Origin: Planctomycetota bacterium
Lineage (GTDB): Bacteria; Planctomycetota; Uabimicrobiia; Uabimicrobiales; Uabimicrobiaceae
NCBI GenBank assembly: GCA_029260735.1
Contig: JAJDCR010000137.1
Coordinates: 1-37,930 of the forward strand
Direction: 5' to 3'
DNA length: 37,930 nt
This document shows positions 15,018-23,800 of the stretch, piece after piece. The translations under genes and the position numbers were made by a program. How positions within the stretch are numbered: position 1 is the first letter of the stretch; every line of letters starts with the position of its first letter. A model generated the notes under the pieces. The model was given only the letters and a program-made list of their open reading frames with translations. It had not been told where the DNA came from and ran no database searches.

Positions 15018-15860
15018 ATGCCCGCTTCAAAAGTACTCTCGGAAATTCTTCGCTTAGATCCCAAAGAAAATCACCAAAGAATTGTTCACCTTAGTTTCTG
15101 TTACGATTTTCCACACGATATGAACCGAGCTTTAGAGTTTGCTCTCTTTCGTACTTTTGCAGTGCCTAGCGTCTCTGCTCTTTTGGACAGCACTGGTGAG
15201 TTTCATTGCCGACCTCAAAAACGATACGACGATACAGGGCTTCTTTTAGCAGAAATGCTCGAAAGGGGTTATGATAGTGAGAGAGGAGCAAGAGCACTTA
15301 AGAGGATGAATAAAATTCACCATCGTTTTGACATCACCAACGACGATTACCTCTATGTTCTTTCGACTTTTATTTATGAGCCCATCCGCTGGAATGAAAA
15401 ATACGGCTGGAGACTCATGGTTGAGTCAGAAAAATTAGCGATGTTCTATTTTTGGTGCGAAGTGGGGCGACGTATGGGGATTGGCCTTATTCCGGAAGGC
15501 TACCAAGAGTTTGAGGAGTGGAGCCTTCAATACGAAGATAAACACTTTTGCTTTACCGAAAGTAATAAACGAGTAGCTGTGGCCACTCGAAATCTTTTTC
15601 TTAGTTGGTACCCCAAACTCTTGCACCCTTTGATCAAGCAAGCTATCTACTCTCTTCTTGATGAGCCCGTGCTAAAAGCCTTCGGATTTCCTAAATCTAA
15701 CTCTCTCCTAAGAAAACTGGTTCTTAGTACCTTAAAAACTAGGGCTTGGGTTACTGGTCATCTTCCTCGTCGAAAACATCCTTTTCACTATACCTCATTA
15801 AAAAGAGGAACCTATCTTAATGGCTACCGTATCGAAGAATTAGGTCCCCCAGGTACTTAA
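15018..15860 (+). CDS. MpaB-like oxygenase (DUF2236 / latex-clearing-protein superfamily)
   Basis: A 280-residue protein of the MpaB/rubber-oxygenase superfamily. In that family a heme-containing helical fold cleaves isoprenoid double bonds, as in latex clearing protein or the mycophenolic-acid enzyme MpaB. Seen: FALFRTFAVPSVSALL and RPQKRYDDTG near the start, YDSERGARALKRMNKIHHRF, and ITNDDYLYVLSTFIYEPIRW (about residues 109-128), which is the family's best conserved stretch. An interior His/Arg set fits heme binding. There is no N-terminal signal peptide. ATG 15018 follows AAGGAAAAT. It is divergent from the UbiA gene and 70 nt ahead of the PLP decarboxylase. Being next to a prenyltransferase, an isoprenoid-cleaving or oxidising role is attractive but inferred. 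Confidence 0.8.
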   Translation: MPASKVLSEILRLDPKENHQRIVHLSFCYDFPHDMNRALEFALFRTFAVPSVSALLDSTGEFHCRPQKRYDDTGLLLAEMLERGYDSERGARALKRMNKIHHRFDITNDDYLYVLSTFIYEPIRWNEKYGWRLMVESEKLAMFYFWCEVGRRMGIGLIPEGYQEFEEWSLQYEDKHFCFTESNKRVAVATRNLFLSWYPKLLHPLIKQAIYSLLDEPVLKAFGFPKSNSLLRKLVLSTLKTRAWVTGHLPRRKHPFHYTSLKRGTYLNGYRIEELGPPGT

Positions 15861-15930
15861 GTAAATTTTGGGCTTTTACAAAACATGAGAGCAAATATTA
15901 TGCTGCAAAACTATCGAGGAGCTTTATCAA

Positions 15931-17367
15931 ATGTCCGCTGACAATTCTTACCATGAACCACTAGAGTCTGCACTGAAGCACGCATTGACTTATCTTGATC
16001 AATTAGAAAACACTTCTGTATCGGCACAGGCTAGTCTTGATGAGCTAAGGACTCGTCTTTCGCGTCCATTAGTCGAAGAAGGAACAAACGCCCAGCAAAT
16101 TATTGATGAATTAGTCTCTGACACAAGTGGTGGATTACTAGGGACGATGTCTGGTCGTTTTTTCGGATGGGTAGTGGGAGGCTCACTGCCCGCCGCTTTA
16201 GCTGCGGACTGGCTAACTTCAACTTGGGATCAAAACGCTGCCTTATATGCTTGTAGTCCTGCAGAAGCCGTTATTGAGGAAATATGTGGAGCTTGGCTAA
16301 AGGATTTACTAGGCTTGCCCTCAGAGGCCAGCTTTGGATTAGTTACAGGTTGTCAAATGGCACACGTTACCTGTCTTTCTGCTGCTCGTAATGCTATTTT
16401 ATCGGACCTGGGGTGGGATGTCGAACGCCAAGGACTTAATGGCTCTCCCCCAATTAAGGTTTTAACGAGCGACCAACACCACGCCTCTGTCAATCGAGCA
16501 ATCCGCATTTTGGGACTCGGGACAGACTGCTTAATTTCTTTGCCCACTAATGAAAATGGGCAACTTAGTCCATTAGCTTTAGAAGAGGCATTAAAAAAAT
16601 ATTCTCCTGATCCTTTGATTGTTGTGCTACACGCAGGGGATTTGAATATTGGAGCATATGATTCATTCAAAGAGCTTATCCCAATGGCCCACTCACACAA
16701 TGCATGGGTTCATGTAGATGGAGCTTTTGGGCTATGGGCAGCCGCGAGTGCTAAATATCGGCATTTTTTAGAGGGAGTTGAAATGGCCAATTCTTGGGCC
16801 ACTGACGGTCATAAATGGCTCAACGTCCCTTATGATTGTGGTTATGCTTTTGTTAGAAACTCGAAAGCACACTATAACGCTATGGCACTTAAAGCAAGTT
16901 ACCTTGTCCACGACAACAATGCACGAGATCAATTTAATTGGAATCCTGAATGGTCCCGGCGCGGTCGAGGCGTTGCTACATATGCTGCGATTCGAGAACT
17001 GGGCCGAAGGGGAGTTTCTTCGCTCGTAGAGCGCTGTTGTCAGTATGCACATGACCTAGTGACACAAATCGGAGCGCTCCCTGGAGTGAGCATTCTGTGG
17101 GAACCACAAATAAATCAAGGCCTACTCCGGTTTCATGATCCAAAATCGATGGCGAGTGAAGCAGATCATGATGATTATACAGACGAGGTGATTTCAGATA
17201 TTTTACAAAGTGGAGAAGCTTTTTTTGGGGGCACAACATGGCGCAACAAAAGGTGCATGCGCGTTTCCGTGTGTAGTTGGCGAACGACAGATGATGATAT
17301 AGCAAGAGTAGTATCTGCTGTTGGTGAAATCATTTCCTCTAAACGGAAAGCTTTTTCCGAAAAATAA
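15931..17367 (+). CDS. Group II PLP-dependent decarboxylase
   Basis: A 478-residue fold type I enzyme of the glutamate/aromatic-amino-acid decarboxylase family. It removes the alpha-carboxylate of an amino acid to give an amine. Motifs: SGGLLGTMSGRFFGWVVGG near residue 68 (substrate entry), VTGCQMAHVTCLSAARN (PLP phosphate region), VLHAGDLNIGAYD, HVDGAFGLWA (Asp contacting the PLP nitrogen) and the Schiff-base Lys in TDGHKWLNVPYDCG at about residue 294. Length is typical. A good ribosome binding site (GAGGAG) precedes ATG 15931. The 'DGAFGLWA' subfamily is widespread but poorly characterised, so the substrate is unknown. Amine formation here would suit a lipo-amine or decarboxylated peptide product. 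Confidence 0.88.
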   Translation: MSADNSYHEPLESALKHALTYLDQLENTSVSAQASLDELRTRLSRPLVEEGTNAQQIIDELVSDTSGGLLGTMSGRFFGWVVGGSLPAALAADWLTSTWDQNAALYACSPAEAVIEEICGAWLKDLLGLPSEASFGLVTGCQMAHVTCLSAARNAILSDLGWDVERQGLNGSPPIKVLTSDQHHASVNRAIRILGLGTDCLISLPTNENGQLSPLALEEALKKYSPDPLIVVLHAGDLNIGAYDSFKELIPMAHSHNAWVHVDGAFGLWAAASAKYRHFLEGVEMANSWATDGHKWLNVPYDCGYAFVRNSKAHYNAMALKASYLVHDNNARDQFNWNPEWSRRGRGVATYAAIRELGRRGVSSLVERCCQYAHDLVTQIGALPGVSILWEPQINQGLLRFHDPKSMASEADHDDYTDEVISDILQSGEAFFGGTTWRNKRCMRVSVCSWRTTDDDIARVVSAVGEIISSKRKAFSEK

Positions 17368-17512
17368 AACTCATTTTTTTTAGAAAGATTAGCTTTGGGC
17401 AAATATGAAGATATTATTTTCTGGAAATATTTAAGTAATTTTTGTATATTCTATTTATGCACTTGATAATAGAAATAGCTAGTTTTTATATTTGTTTAGA
17501 GAGGAAAAAGAA

Positions 17513-18265
17513 ATGCTGAGAATTACTCTTTTGCTTTTCTCCTTATTATTTTTCTCATACCCAGTCGTAGCTATCCCCACAAATGGACTTATTGGAGGAT
17601 GGGTATTTTCAGGAGATGAAACGGACATTAGTGGTAATGGGAATACAGGGATTGTTGACGGAGCTACCCGCACGAGCGACCGCTTTGGAGTATCCGGTAG
17701 CGCATACAGTTTTGATGGTAACGACAAAATTATCTTACCACTAGATTTGACCACAGAATTAAATGCAGGCGACCCTATTACTTTGTCACTGTGGTTTCAA
17801 ACAACATCTGCTTCTAGTCAGATTCTTTTAGCAGGTAATCCTGGTGGAGGGCCAGACTTTTTAAGTCTTGTTCGATCTGATGGACTTATCCAAACCCGTC
17901 TTTATGGAGGAAGTGCTGGTTTTTCAGATAGTCCACTTAATGATGGGCAGTGGCATCATATGGCCTGGGGAACAGATGGTAGCACTAGCTTTTACTTTAT
18001 AGACGGAGAAGTGCAGGTCACGGCTCCCGTAGCCAGTACTTTCAATCGAGAAATTGAATTGTGGCTAGGAACTAGGCTAAGTGGTGATCTTCGCTATATA
18101 GGCCAGCTGGACGATGTTCTTGTTTATGATCGAGCTCTGTCTACATTAGAGATTTCTGAGTTAGCCGACAACTTTATTCCAGAGCCAAGCTCTTTGATCC
18201 TGAGTTTATTAAGTTTGTCATGTCTTTGCCGGTTCGGTAAGAGCAAAGAAAGAAAAGTTATGTAA
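17513..18265 (+). CDS. LamG-domain PEP-CTERM protein
   Basis: A 250-residue exported protein. After the signal peptide (MLRITLLLFSLLFFSYPVVA) comes a concanavalin-like LamG/Laminin_G_3 jelly roll, with LIGGWVFSGDETDISGNGN, SAYSFDGNDKIILP, ITLSLWFQTTS, DGQWHHMAWG, FYFIDGEV and IGQLDDVLVYDRALS. This fold binds glycans or calcium. The tail IPEPSSLILSLLSL and a basic end form a PEP-CTERM signal. ATG 17513 follows AGAGAGGAAAAAGAA. It lies 145 nt after the decarboxylase on the same strand and ends before a bidirectional terminator. A link to the biosynthetic cluster is not evident; it may be a surface protein interspersed by chance. Confidence 0.85.
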   Translation: MLRITLLLFSLLFFSYPVVAIPTNGLIGGWVFSGDETDISGNGNTGIVDGATRTSDRFGVSGSAYSFDGNDKIILPLDLTTELNAGDPITLSLWFQTTSASSQILLAGNPGGGPDFLSLVRSDGLIQTRLYGGSAGFSDSPLNDGQWHHMAWGTDGSTSFYFIDGEVQVTAPVASTFNREIELWLGTRLSGDLRYIGQLDDVLVYDRALSTLEISELADNFIPEPSSLILSLLSLSCLCRFGKSKERKVM

Positions 18266-18363
18266 ATGCGTTTTTGGACTAACTTTCACTTGGCCCGGAT
18301 GCTTTTTTGGCTAAAAAAATAATCATTATCTCTTTCGATAACACACTTTTTTCGCAGTACATT

Positions 18364-18393
18364 AAAAACATGCAAATCCAAATGCATGTTTTT
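18364..18393. terminator. Bidirectional terminator
   Basis: A perfect 11-bp inverted repeat (AAAAACATGCA / TGCATGTTTTT) with an 8-base loop lies between the convergent LamG gene (ending at 18265) and the aminotransferase gene (ending at 18408). The stem is only moderately strong. The A- and T-runs let it work in both directions. Confidence 0.75.
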
Positions 18394-18407
18394 CAATCTT
18401 ATTTCTC

Positions 18408-19559
18408 CTAGCCTTTAGCTTTTTTTGTTCCTATGTGTGAGAAGCTTGTATAAGACTCTTGAATATATTTTTCAAATCGCTCCAGACACTCCGGTAAATT
18501 CTTGCGACCAAAACCAACGCGAAATGAGTTATATCCTGGCCCATAAAGAGTTCCTGGTAGTAAGAGAACCCCCTCTTTTTCCACGAGATCAGTACAAAAA
18601 TCTTCGACAGATCCCTTGAGTAATCGAGGGAAAGCAATGGGGCCTGCCTTAGGTCGATGCCAATCAAACAAGTCTGTATGAGAACGGAAAAAAAGATCAA
18701 GTTCATCGAGATTGTCACGGATGATCTGCAAGTTTCGCTTGATAATTATCCCGCTGTGGCGTAAAGCCAGGGCCGCCAAAAACTCGCTGGGAGCACTATT
18801 ACAAACCGTGGTGTAATCCTTGAATGCGACAAGTTCCTCAAAGATACCTTCATTGCGAGTGGCCACCCAACCAATCCGAAGTCCTGCTAGCCCATATGTT
18901 TTAGACATCACTCCAAGAGAGGCTGCCCGCTCATTAATATCAACAAAGGCCGGTATTTGATCCTTTGGGTCTAGCTCAAGTCCGCGGTATACTTCATCAG
19001 AAAATACAATAAAACCGTGTTGGTCAGAGAGAGCGGAAAGCTCTTCCATAAAATCTAATGAAGGCAGAAATCCTGTAGGATTATGGGGAAAGTTTACCAC
19101 TACCAATTTAGTGCGAGTTGTCAGAAGACTTTTTAAAAATTCTAAGTCCAGCTCCCACCCACGCTCTGGGTTTCCCTGCCATAGAGAAACATCGGCTCCT
19201 ATTGCCCGTGCGACTTCTCCGAGAGATTGGTAATAAGGTGCCTGCACAACAACATGATCTCCAGGACTAAGAGTGACATTCATAAAGTTAAAAATGGCTT
19301 CTTCTGCTCCGGCGTGCACAAGAACTTGGTCTTCTGATACCTCTGTGTATATTTTAGTAATGGCTTGTCGAAGCTCAGGATGGCCGAGTGAATCTGGATA
19401 CCCTAGCCAAAGCTTGCTAAACTCCTCTTGGGCTCCCGCCTCTAACGCCAGTAAATCTTGAATAGTTAAACTTTCACAATCTGAAGGACAGAGTTGATAT
19501 GGTGCTGAAAACTCATACTTGGCAAAATAGCGTTCCAGCCGGAACCGATCCAGTTTCAT
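18408..19559 (-). CDS. Second class I/II aminotransferase-fold PLP enzyme
   Basis: A 383-residue fold type I PLP enzyme. Seen: LWLGYPDSLGHPELRQAI (about 50-67), HAGAEEAIFNFMNV, APYYQSLGEVA, NFPHNPTGFLP (about 176-186), SDEVYRGLEL, the Schiff-base Lys and Arg in SKTYGLAGLRIGW (about 229-241) and FRVGFGRKNLP with the carboxylate-binding Arg. It is only distantly similar to the enzyme at 11048-12346. The family includes true aminotransferases and enzymes with altered chemistry (hydroxylation, cyclisation), so transamination is not assured. A GAAAGG site precedes ATG 19559. It is 28 nt downstream of the ArsM-like methyltransferase, so they form an operon divergent from the NRPS genes. A relic of its 3' end may exist near 3881-3990. 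Confidence 0.85.
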   Translation of the reverse strand: MKLDRFRLERYFAKYEFSAPYQLCPSDCESLTIQDLLALEAGAQEEFSKLWLGYPDSLGHPELRQAITKIYTEVSEDQVLVHAGAEEAIFNFMNVTLSPGDHVVVQAPYYQSLGEVARAIGADVSLWQGNPERGWELDLEFLKSLLTTRTKLVVVNFPHNPTGFLPSLDFMEELSALSDQHGFIVFSDEVYRGLELDPKDQIPAFVDINERAASLGVMSKTYGLAGLRIGWVATRNEGIFEELVAFKDYTTVCNSAPSEFLAALALRHSGIIIKRNLQIIRDNLDELDLFFRSHTDLFDWHRPKAGPIAFPRLLKGSVEDFCTDLVEKEGVLLLPGTLYGPGYNSFRVGFGRKNLPECLERFEKYIQESYTSFSHIGTKKAKG

Positions 19560-19587
19560 ATAGGGCCTTTCTTACTTTCCCAATAAA

Positions 19588-20601
19588 CTATGATTTTAAT
19601 TCTGAGGCAGATGGCTCATAAGGGAAAGGGCCATAGTGGGTAGAAAAATTTCCTTCTATTCGAAAATGCTTACTAAAGCGAGTTCCTTCTAATATTTTAG
19701 CCGTGTTTCCGCAAATTAAAACGGGTTTTTCTCGAGGAAAAATATGCTGGTCATCCAAGATAAAGGCATGAGGTGCTCGGGTCATAGTCCCTATATAATA
19801 GGCGGCATGTCCGTAATCTTCGGGAATATCTTCCAGATCCAACTTAAAAGCACGGATCGTTAAAGAAGAAAACTTAATCATTCCCACCTTATTTTCTACT
19901 TCGGGATTGTTGATCGTAATCGGTCTAGATTGCATGATCCGATGATCGTAGCAGTTATATTTTTGAAGCAAGCGGCGGAAATCGTTGATATACATCGCTC
20001 CCCCTAAGCGTTCTCCTAAAATCACAGGGTCTTTTTGTCTGGAAGAAGGAACTCGTCGATCAGAAAAGATATCAGAAAAATGAAGTTCTCCTCCTGGCTT
20101 GAGAACTCTAAAGATTTCATCGAAAACCTCTTCTTTTTGAGGAGAGAGATTAATCACTCCATTAGAAATAACAACATCAAAAGAGTTTTCTTCGATATCT
20201 AAAGCTTTCAGATCCTCAATATAGCCTTTCAGAAATTTTACATTAGATTTTTCATAGCGATATCGATTGGTATGGTAATCAATATGGCGACGAGCAATGG
20301 CGAGCTGCTTTTCATCCATATCAACTCCGACAACTTCCCCTGTGGTCCCAACTAGTTTGGAGACAATGAAGCTGTCTCGTCCCGTGCCACAACCTAAATC
20401 TAAAACTCGACATCCCTCTAAAGCCATAGGGATGGGCGACCCACATCCATAAAAACGATTGAGAACTTCTGGATGAATCTCAGGAATAATTTTTTTTAGG
20501 TAGGGAGGAAGGGCATCTTTGGAGGCATTGGTTGGCAAGTCGCTTTTGTTACTCAATACTTTACCGTAGTATTCTTTTACACTTTCGAGGGTATTTTCCA
20601 C
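19588..20601 (-). CDS. ArsM-like SAM-dependent methyltransferase lacking part of the As-binding cysteines
   Basis: A 337-residue class I methyltransferase whose architecture follows arsenite methyltransferases (ArsM/AS3MT). It has KEYYGKVLS at the N-terminus, FYGCGSPIP, the SAM motif VLDLGCGTGRDSFIVSKLVG (about 67-86), SNGVINLSPQKEEV, VLKPGGELHFSDIFSDR, GGAMYINDFRRLLQKYNCYD and an extended C-terminal domain (HAFILDDQHIFPREKPVLIC). In ArsM four cysteines bind or pass arsenic. Here those in GCG and KYNC remain, but the site that reads SNCVINL in AS3MT reads SNGVINL and the N-terminal Cys site reads TNASKDAL. Arsenite methylation is therefore doubtful and a different substrate is likely. GTG 20601 is preferred (AGGAG 6-7 bases upstream); a TTG lies at 20607. 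It is divergent from the NRPS genes. Confidence 0.82.
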   Translation of the reverse strand: MENTLESVKEYYGKVLSNKSDLPTNASKDALPPYLKKIIPEIHPEVLNRFYGCGSPIPMALEGCRVLDLGCGTGRDSFIVSKLVGTTGEVVGVDMDEKQLAIARRHIDYHTNRYRYEKSNVKFLKGYIEDLKALDIEENSFDVVISNGVINLSPQKEEVFDEIFRVLKPGGELHFSDIFSDRRVPSSRQKDPVILGERLGGAMYINDFRRLLQKYNCYDHRIMQSRPITINNPEVENKVGMIKFSSLTIRAFKLDLEDIPEDYGHAAYYIGTMTRAPHAFILDDQHIFPREKPVLICGNTAKILEGTRFSKHFRIEGNFSTHYGPFPYEPSASELKS

Positions 20602-20833
20602 TCTCAAGCTCCTTTGGTTGGTTCATTTTCGGATGATTTTAGTGCTCATCCTAATTCATCAGGTAATTTTTAGGAATTAAAACTTTCATTTCCCTATTTA
20701 GGGAACTTCAAAAAAAGATTAAGAGGTTCTAGTCCTAACAATGATAAAGTTATATAATAACATGATACAGTAAGTAATCGCTATGAAATATTTAGAGAAT
20801 TTTCACAAAAAGTACTTTTTATAGGATAAAAGT
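20602..20833. promoter_or_regulatory. Divergent promoter region between the methyltransferase and NRPS genes
   Basis: This 232-bp AT-rich gap must hold the start signals for the ArsM-like operon (minus) and the NRPS operon (plus). A TATAAT hexamer at 20753-20758, about 76 nt before the NRPS start, could be a -10 element, but no good -35 stands 17 bp upstream. No clear operator repeat was seen. An AGGATAAA ribosome site precedes ATG 20834. Confidence 0.35.
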
Positions 20834-23800
20834 ATGAAAGACGGTTCTTCTCTCACACATTGGAGCATTTTAGAAAAATTAGCCCAAGAAATCCCACAAG
20901 ATATTGCTCTTTTGGGAGAAAGTCGTCTCACTTTTAGCTATGCTCATGTTCAAGCGCAAATAGAATACACAGTCTCATTTTTAAACGAATGGGGATTAGG
21001 ACGTAATGATACTATTGTTGTTGTTTTAGAGAATGGTCCTGAGATGGCAATGGCTTTCCTTTCTTTGACTGCAGGAATAAAAGTAGCCCCCTTAAACCCA
21101 AACTATCAAGAGCGTGAACTTCGCTATTACTTCTCTCAAACCCAAGCGAAAGCTGTTCTTCTTGATCCTCAAAAGCACCTTAAAGCTAAAAAAATTGCCC
21201 AAGAAATGGGAATAGGGGTTCTTTCTTTAGTAAAAAATGCTCCAGAATCACAAAGCTTTACTTGGCAAGAGATTCATCCTCCTCAGAAAAAAAACGATTC
21301 TTCTCTTCAAAAGGGTTTTAGCCAAAGCTCAGACATCGCTTTAATTCTTCATACATCAGGAACCACATCTCAGCCCAAAATGGTTCCTCTAAAGCAAAGC
21401 CAGCTTTGCCTATCGGCTTCGAATATTCAAAAAACTCTCGAACTCACTTCCAGTGATCGTTGCTTCAACATTATGCCTCTCTTTCATATCCACGGTTTAG
21501 TTGCAGGTCTCCTCTCTTCTGTTTTGAAAGGTGCTAGTGTTGTCTGCACACGCGGTTTCGATCCGAACACTTTTATGAATAATATCGAAAAATACCAAGC
21601 CAGCTGGTATACCGCTGTTCCCACCATGCACCAAAACATACTTCAACTGAAAAAACAGGAACCAAAGAGAAAGCATTCTTTACGCTTTATTCGATCCTCT
21701 TCCGCCCCTCTTCCCGAAACTGTTATAGCTGGTTTAGAGGAATTTTTTGCTGTCCCAGTTATTGAAGCCTATGGTATGACCGAGGCCGCCCATCAAATAT
21801 CTAGTAACCCTCTTCCTCCCGACCAAAGAAAATCGGGGTCTGTCGGAAAAGCCTCTGGACCGAAGGTCGCTATCATGGGAGAGAAACAAGATTTTCTTGC
21901 TCCTAAACAAATAGGAGAAATTGTCATTCAAGGCAATAATGTGATCACAGGCTATGCTCACAATAAAAAAGCTAACCAAGAGAATTTTGTTGGCGGATGG
22001 TTTTGTACAGGAGACCAAGGGTATCTGGATTCAGAAGGTTATTTATACATTTGTGGTCGATTAAAAGAAATGATCAACAGAGGGGGAGAGAAGATATTTC
22101 CTAAAGAAGTAGACGAGGTTCTTCTTGCTCACCAAGACGTTGCTCAAGCTTTAACCTTTGCCTCTGCTCATTCCAGTCTGGGAGAAGATGTTGCCGCAGC
22201 CATCGTCTTAAAAGAAGGTAAAAGTCTTTCTAAAAAAGAACTCCAGAAATTTGTAGGAGAACATTTGGCCCGATTCAAGGTTCCTCAAGAAATATTTTTC
22301 TTGGAAAAAATTCCTACGGGCCCCACGGGAAAACCTGACCGAATTGGCATGCCTCGGCATTTAGGTCTAGGGCAAAAAAAGGAAAGGGAAAAAGAAGAAG
22401 AGGGAACCCCCCTGGAAGAGAAAATTAAAGAGATCTATAAAGAAGTTCTCTCCGCCAAAAGTCTTTCTCTACGAGATTCTTTTTTCCAGCAAGGAGGAGA
22501 TTCTCTTTCTGCAATACGAGTAATCTCACGCCTACGACATCAACTCAAAAAGGAAATCTCTCTAAAGAACTTTTTCCTCCACTCTTCCATAAAAGACTTA
22601 GCAATTCTCTTAAAAGATATCCCTGAGCACTCTAATATACCTCTTTTACTAGAAAAGACCTCTTCAGATCCTGTTCTTTCTTTAGCCCAGGAGCGAGTTT
22701 ACCTTCTCTCTAAATTGGAAAAAAATCCTGCCGCCTATCACCGTGCACTAGTCCTCGATATAGAAGGTCCCTTAGATCCAGAGATTTTTGCTCAAAGTAT
22801 TCAAAAACAGGTGGCTCAAGAAGAGATCTTTCATACCTTTTTTCCTTCAAACAAAGAAGGCCCTTTTCCGCAAATCTGTCCCAATTTTCAGCTCCCCTAC
22901 CACAAAATAGACCTTAGTGAACTTTCTTCCTCTGAGCAAGAATCTACTTGGCAAGCTACTTATTTCAATCATTTAAATAATGGATTTTTAATTTCTGAGC
23001 GTCCTCCCTTAGAAATATTCATTCATAAGCTGGCTCCTGAAAAATATAGGCTATTTTGCTCCTTTCACCACCTTGTGTTCGATGGTTTTTCGGCAAAGCT
23101 CTTTCAAGAAAAATTGGTTTCGATTTACCAAGCTCAAGAAAAAAACGAGAGCCTTCCTCAAAGTTCTTTTTCTGTAAAATATTCTCATTATGCTCACTGG
23201 CAACGGAGTTTACTGCAAAAAAATCTTTGGGATAAAGAATGGCTATACTGGGAAAATCAATTGAAAGATTTACCATTGCCTGCGAGCTTACCTTTCGATA
23301 AACATGTTCCGAAGAACCAAGATGAAGGGACTGGAAATCGTATTTACTGGAGCTACTCTCTTGAAACAAGCCAAAAAATAACCGGCTTTTCTCTCGAAAA
23401 AAACGCCACTCTATTTATGACCTTACTCGCTAGCTTGCAAGCACTACTCTATCGATATAAGCCCGATCGAGATGTCGTTATAGGAACTTTTGTCAACACA
23501 CGCAACCGAATAGAGTTGGAGTCACAAATAGGGCTTTACCTAAATACTTTAGTTTTACGTGCGAACTTATCTCCCAGCATGACCTATGACCAACTAGTCG
23601 AAAAAAATAAGAGACTCGTTCTAGAGGCCCTCCAACACCAGAACTTTCCCTTTGAAGAGATTGTCAAAAAAATTAATCCTCAGAGACATTTAGGAACCAA
23701 TCCTTTTTTTGAAACGAGTTTCCAGATGCGCTCTCGCGAGTCTCACCAAACCTCCTCTGGGGTTACTTTTCGAGAAAAACTTTCACCTCTTGTCTGGACT

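Noticed and set aside
19588..20601. An arsenic-resistance function for the ArsM-like gene
   Set aside because: There is no ArsR, ArsB or ArsC gene nearby, two cysteine positions are changed, and the gene pairs with an aminotransferase in a biosynthetic setting.
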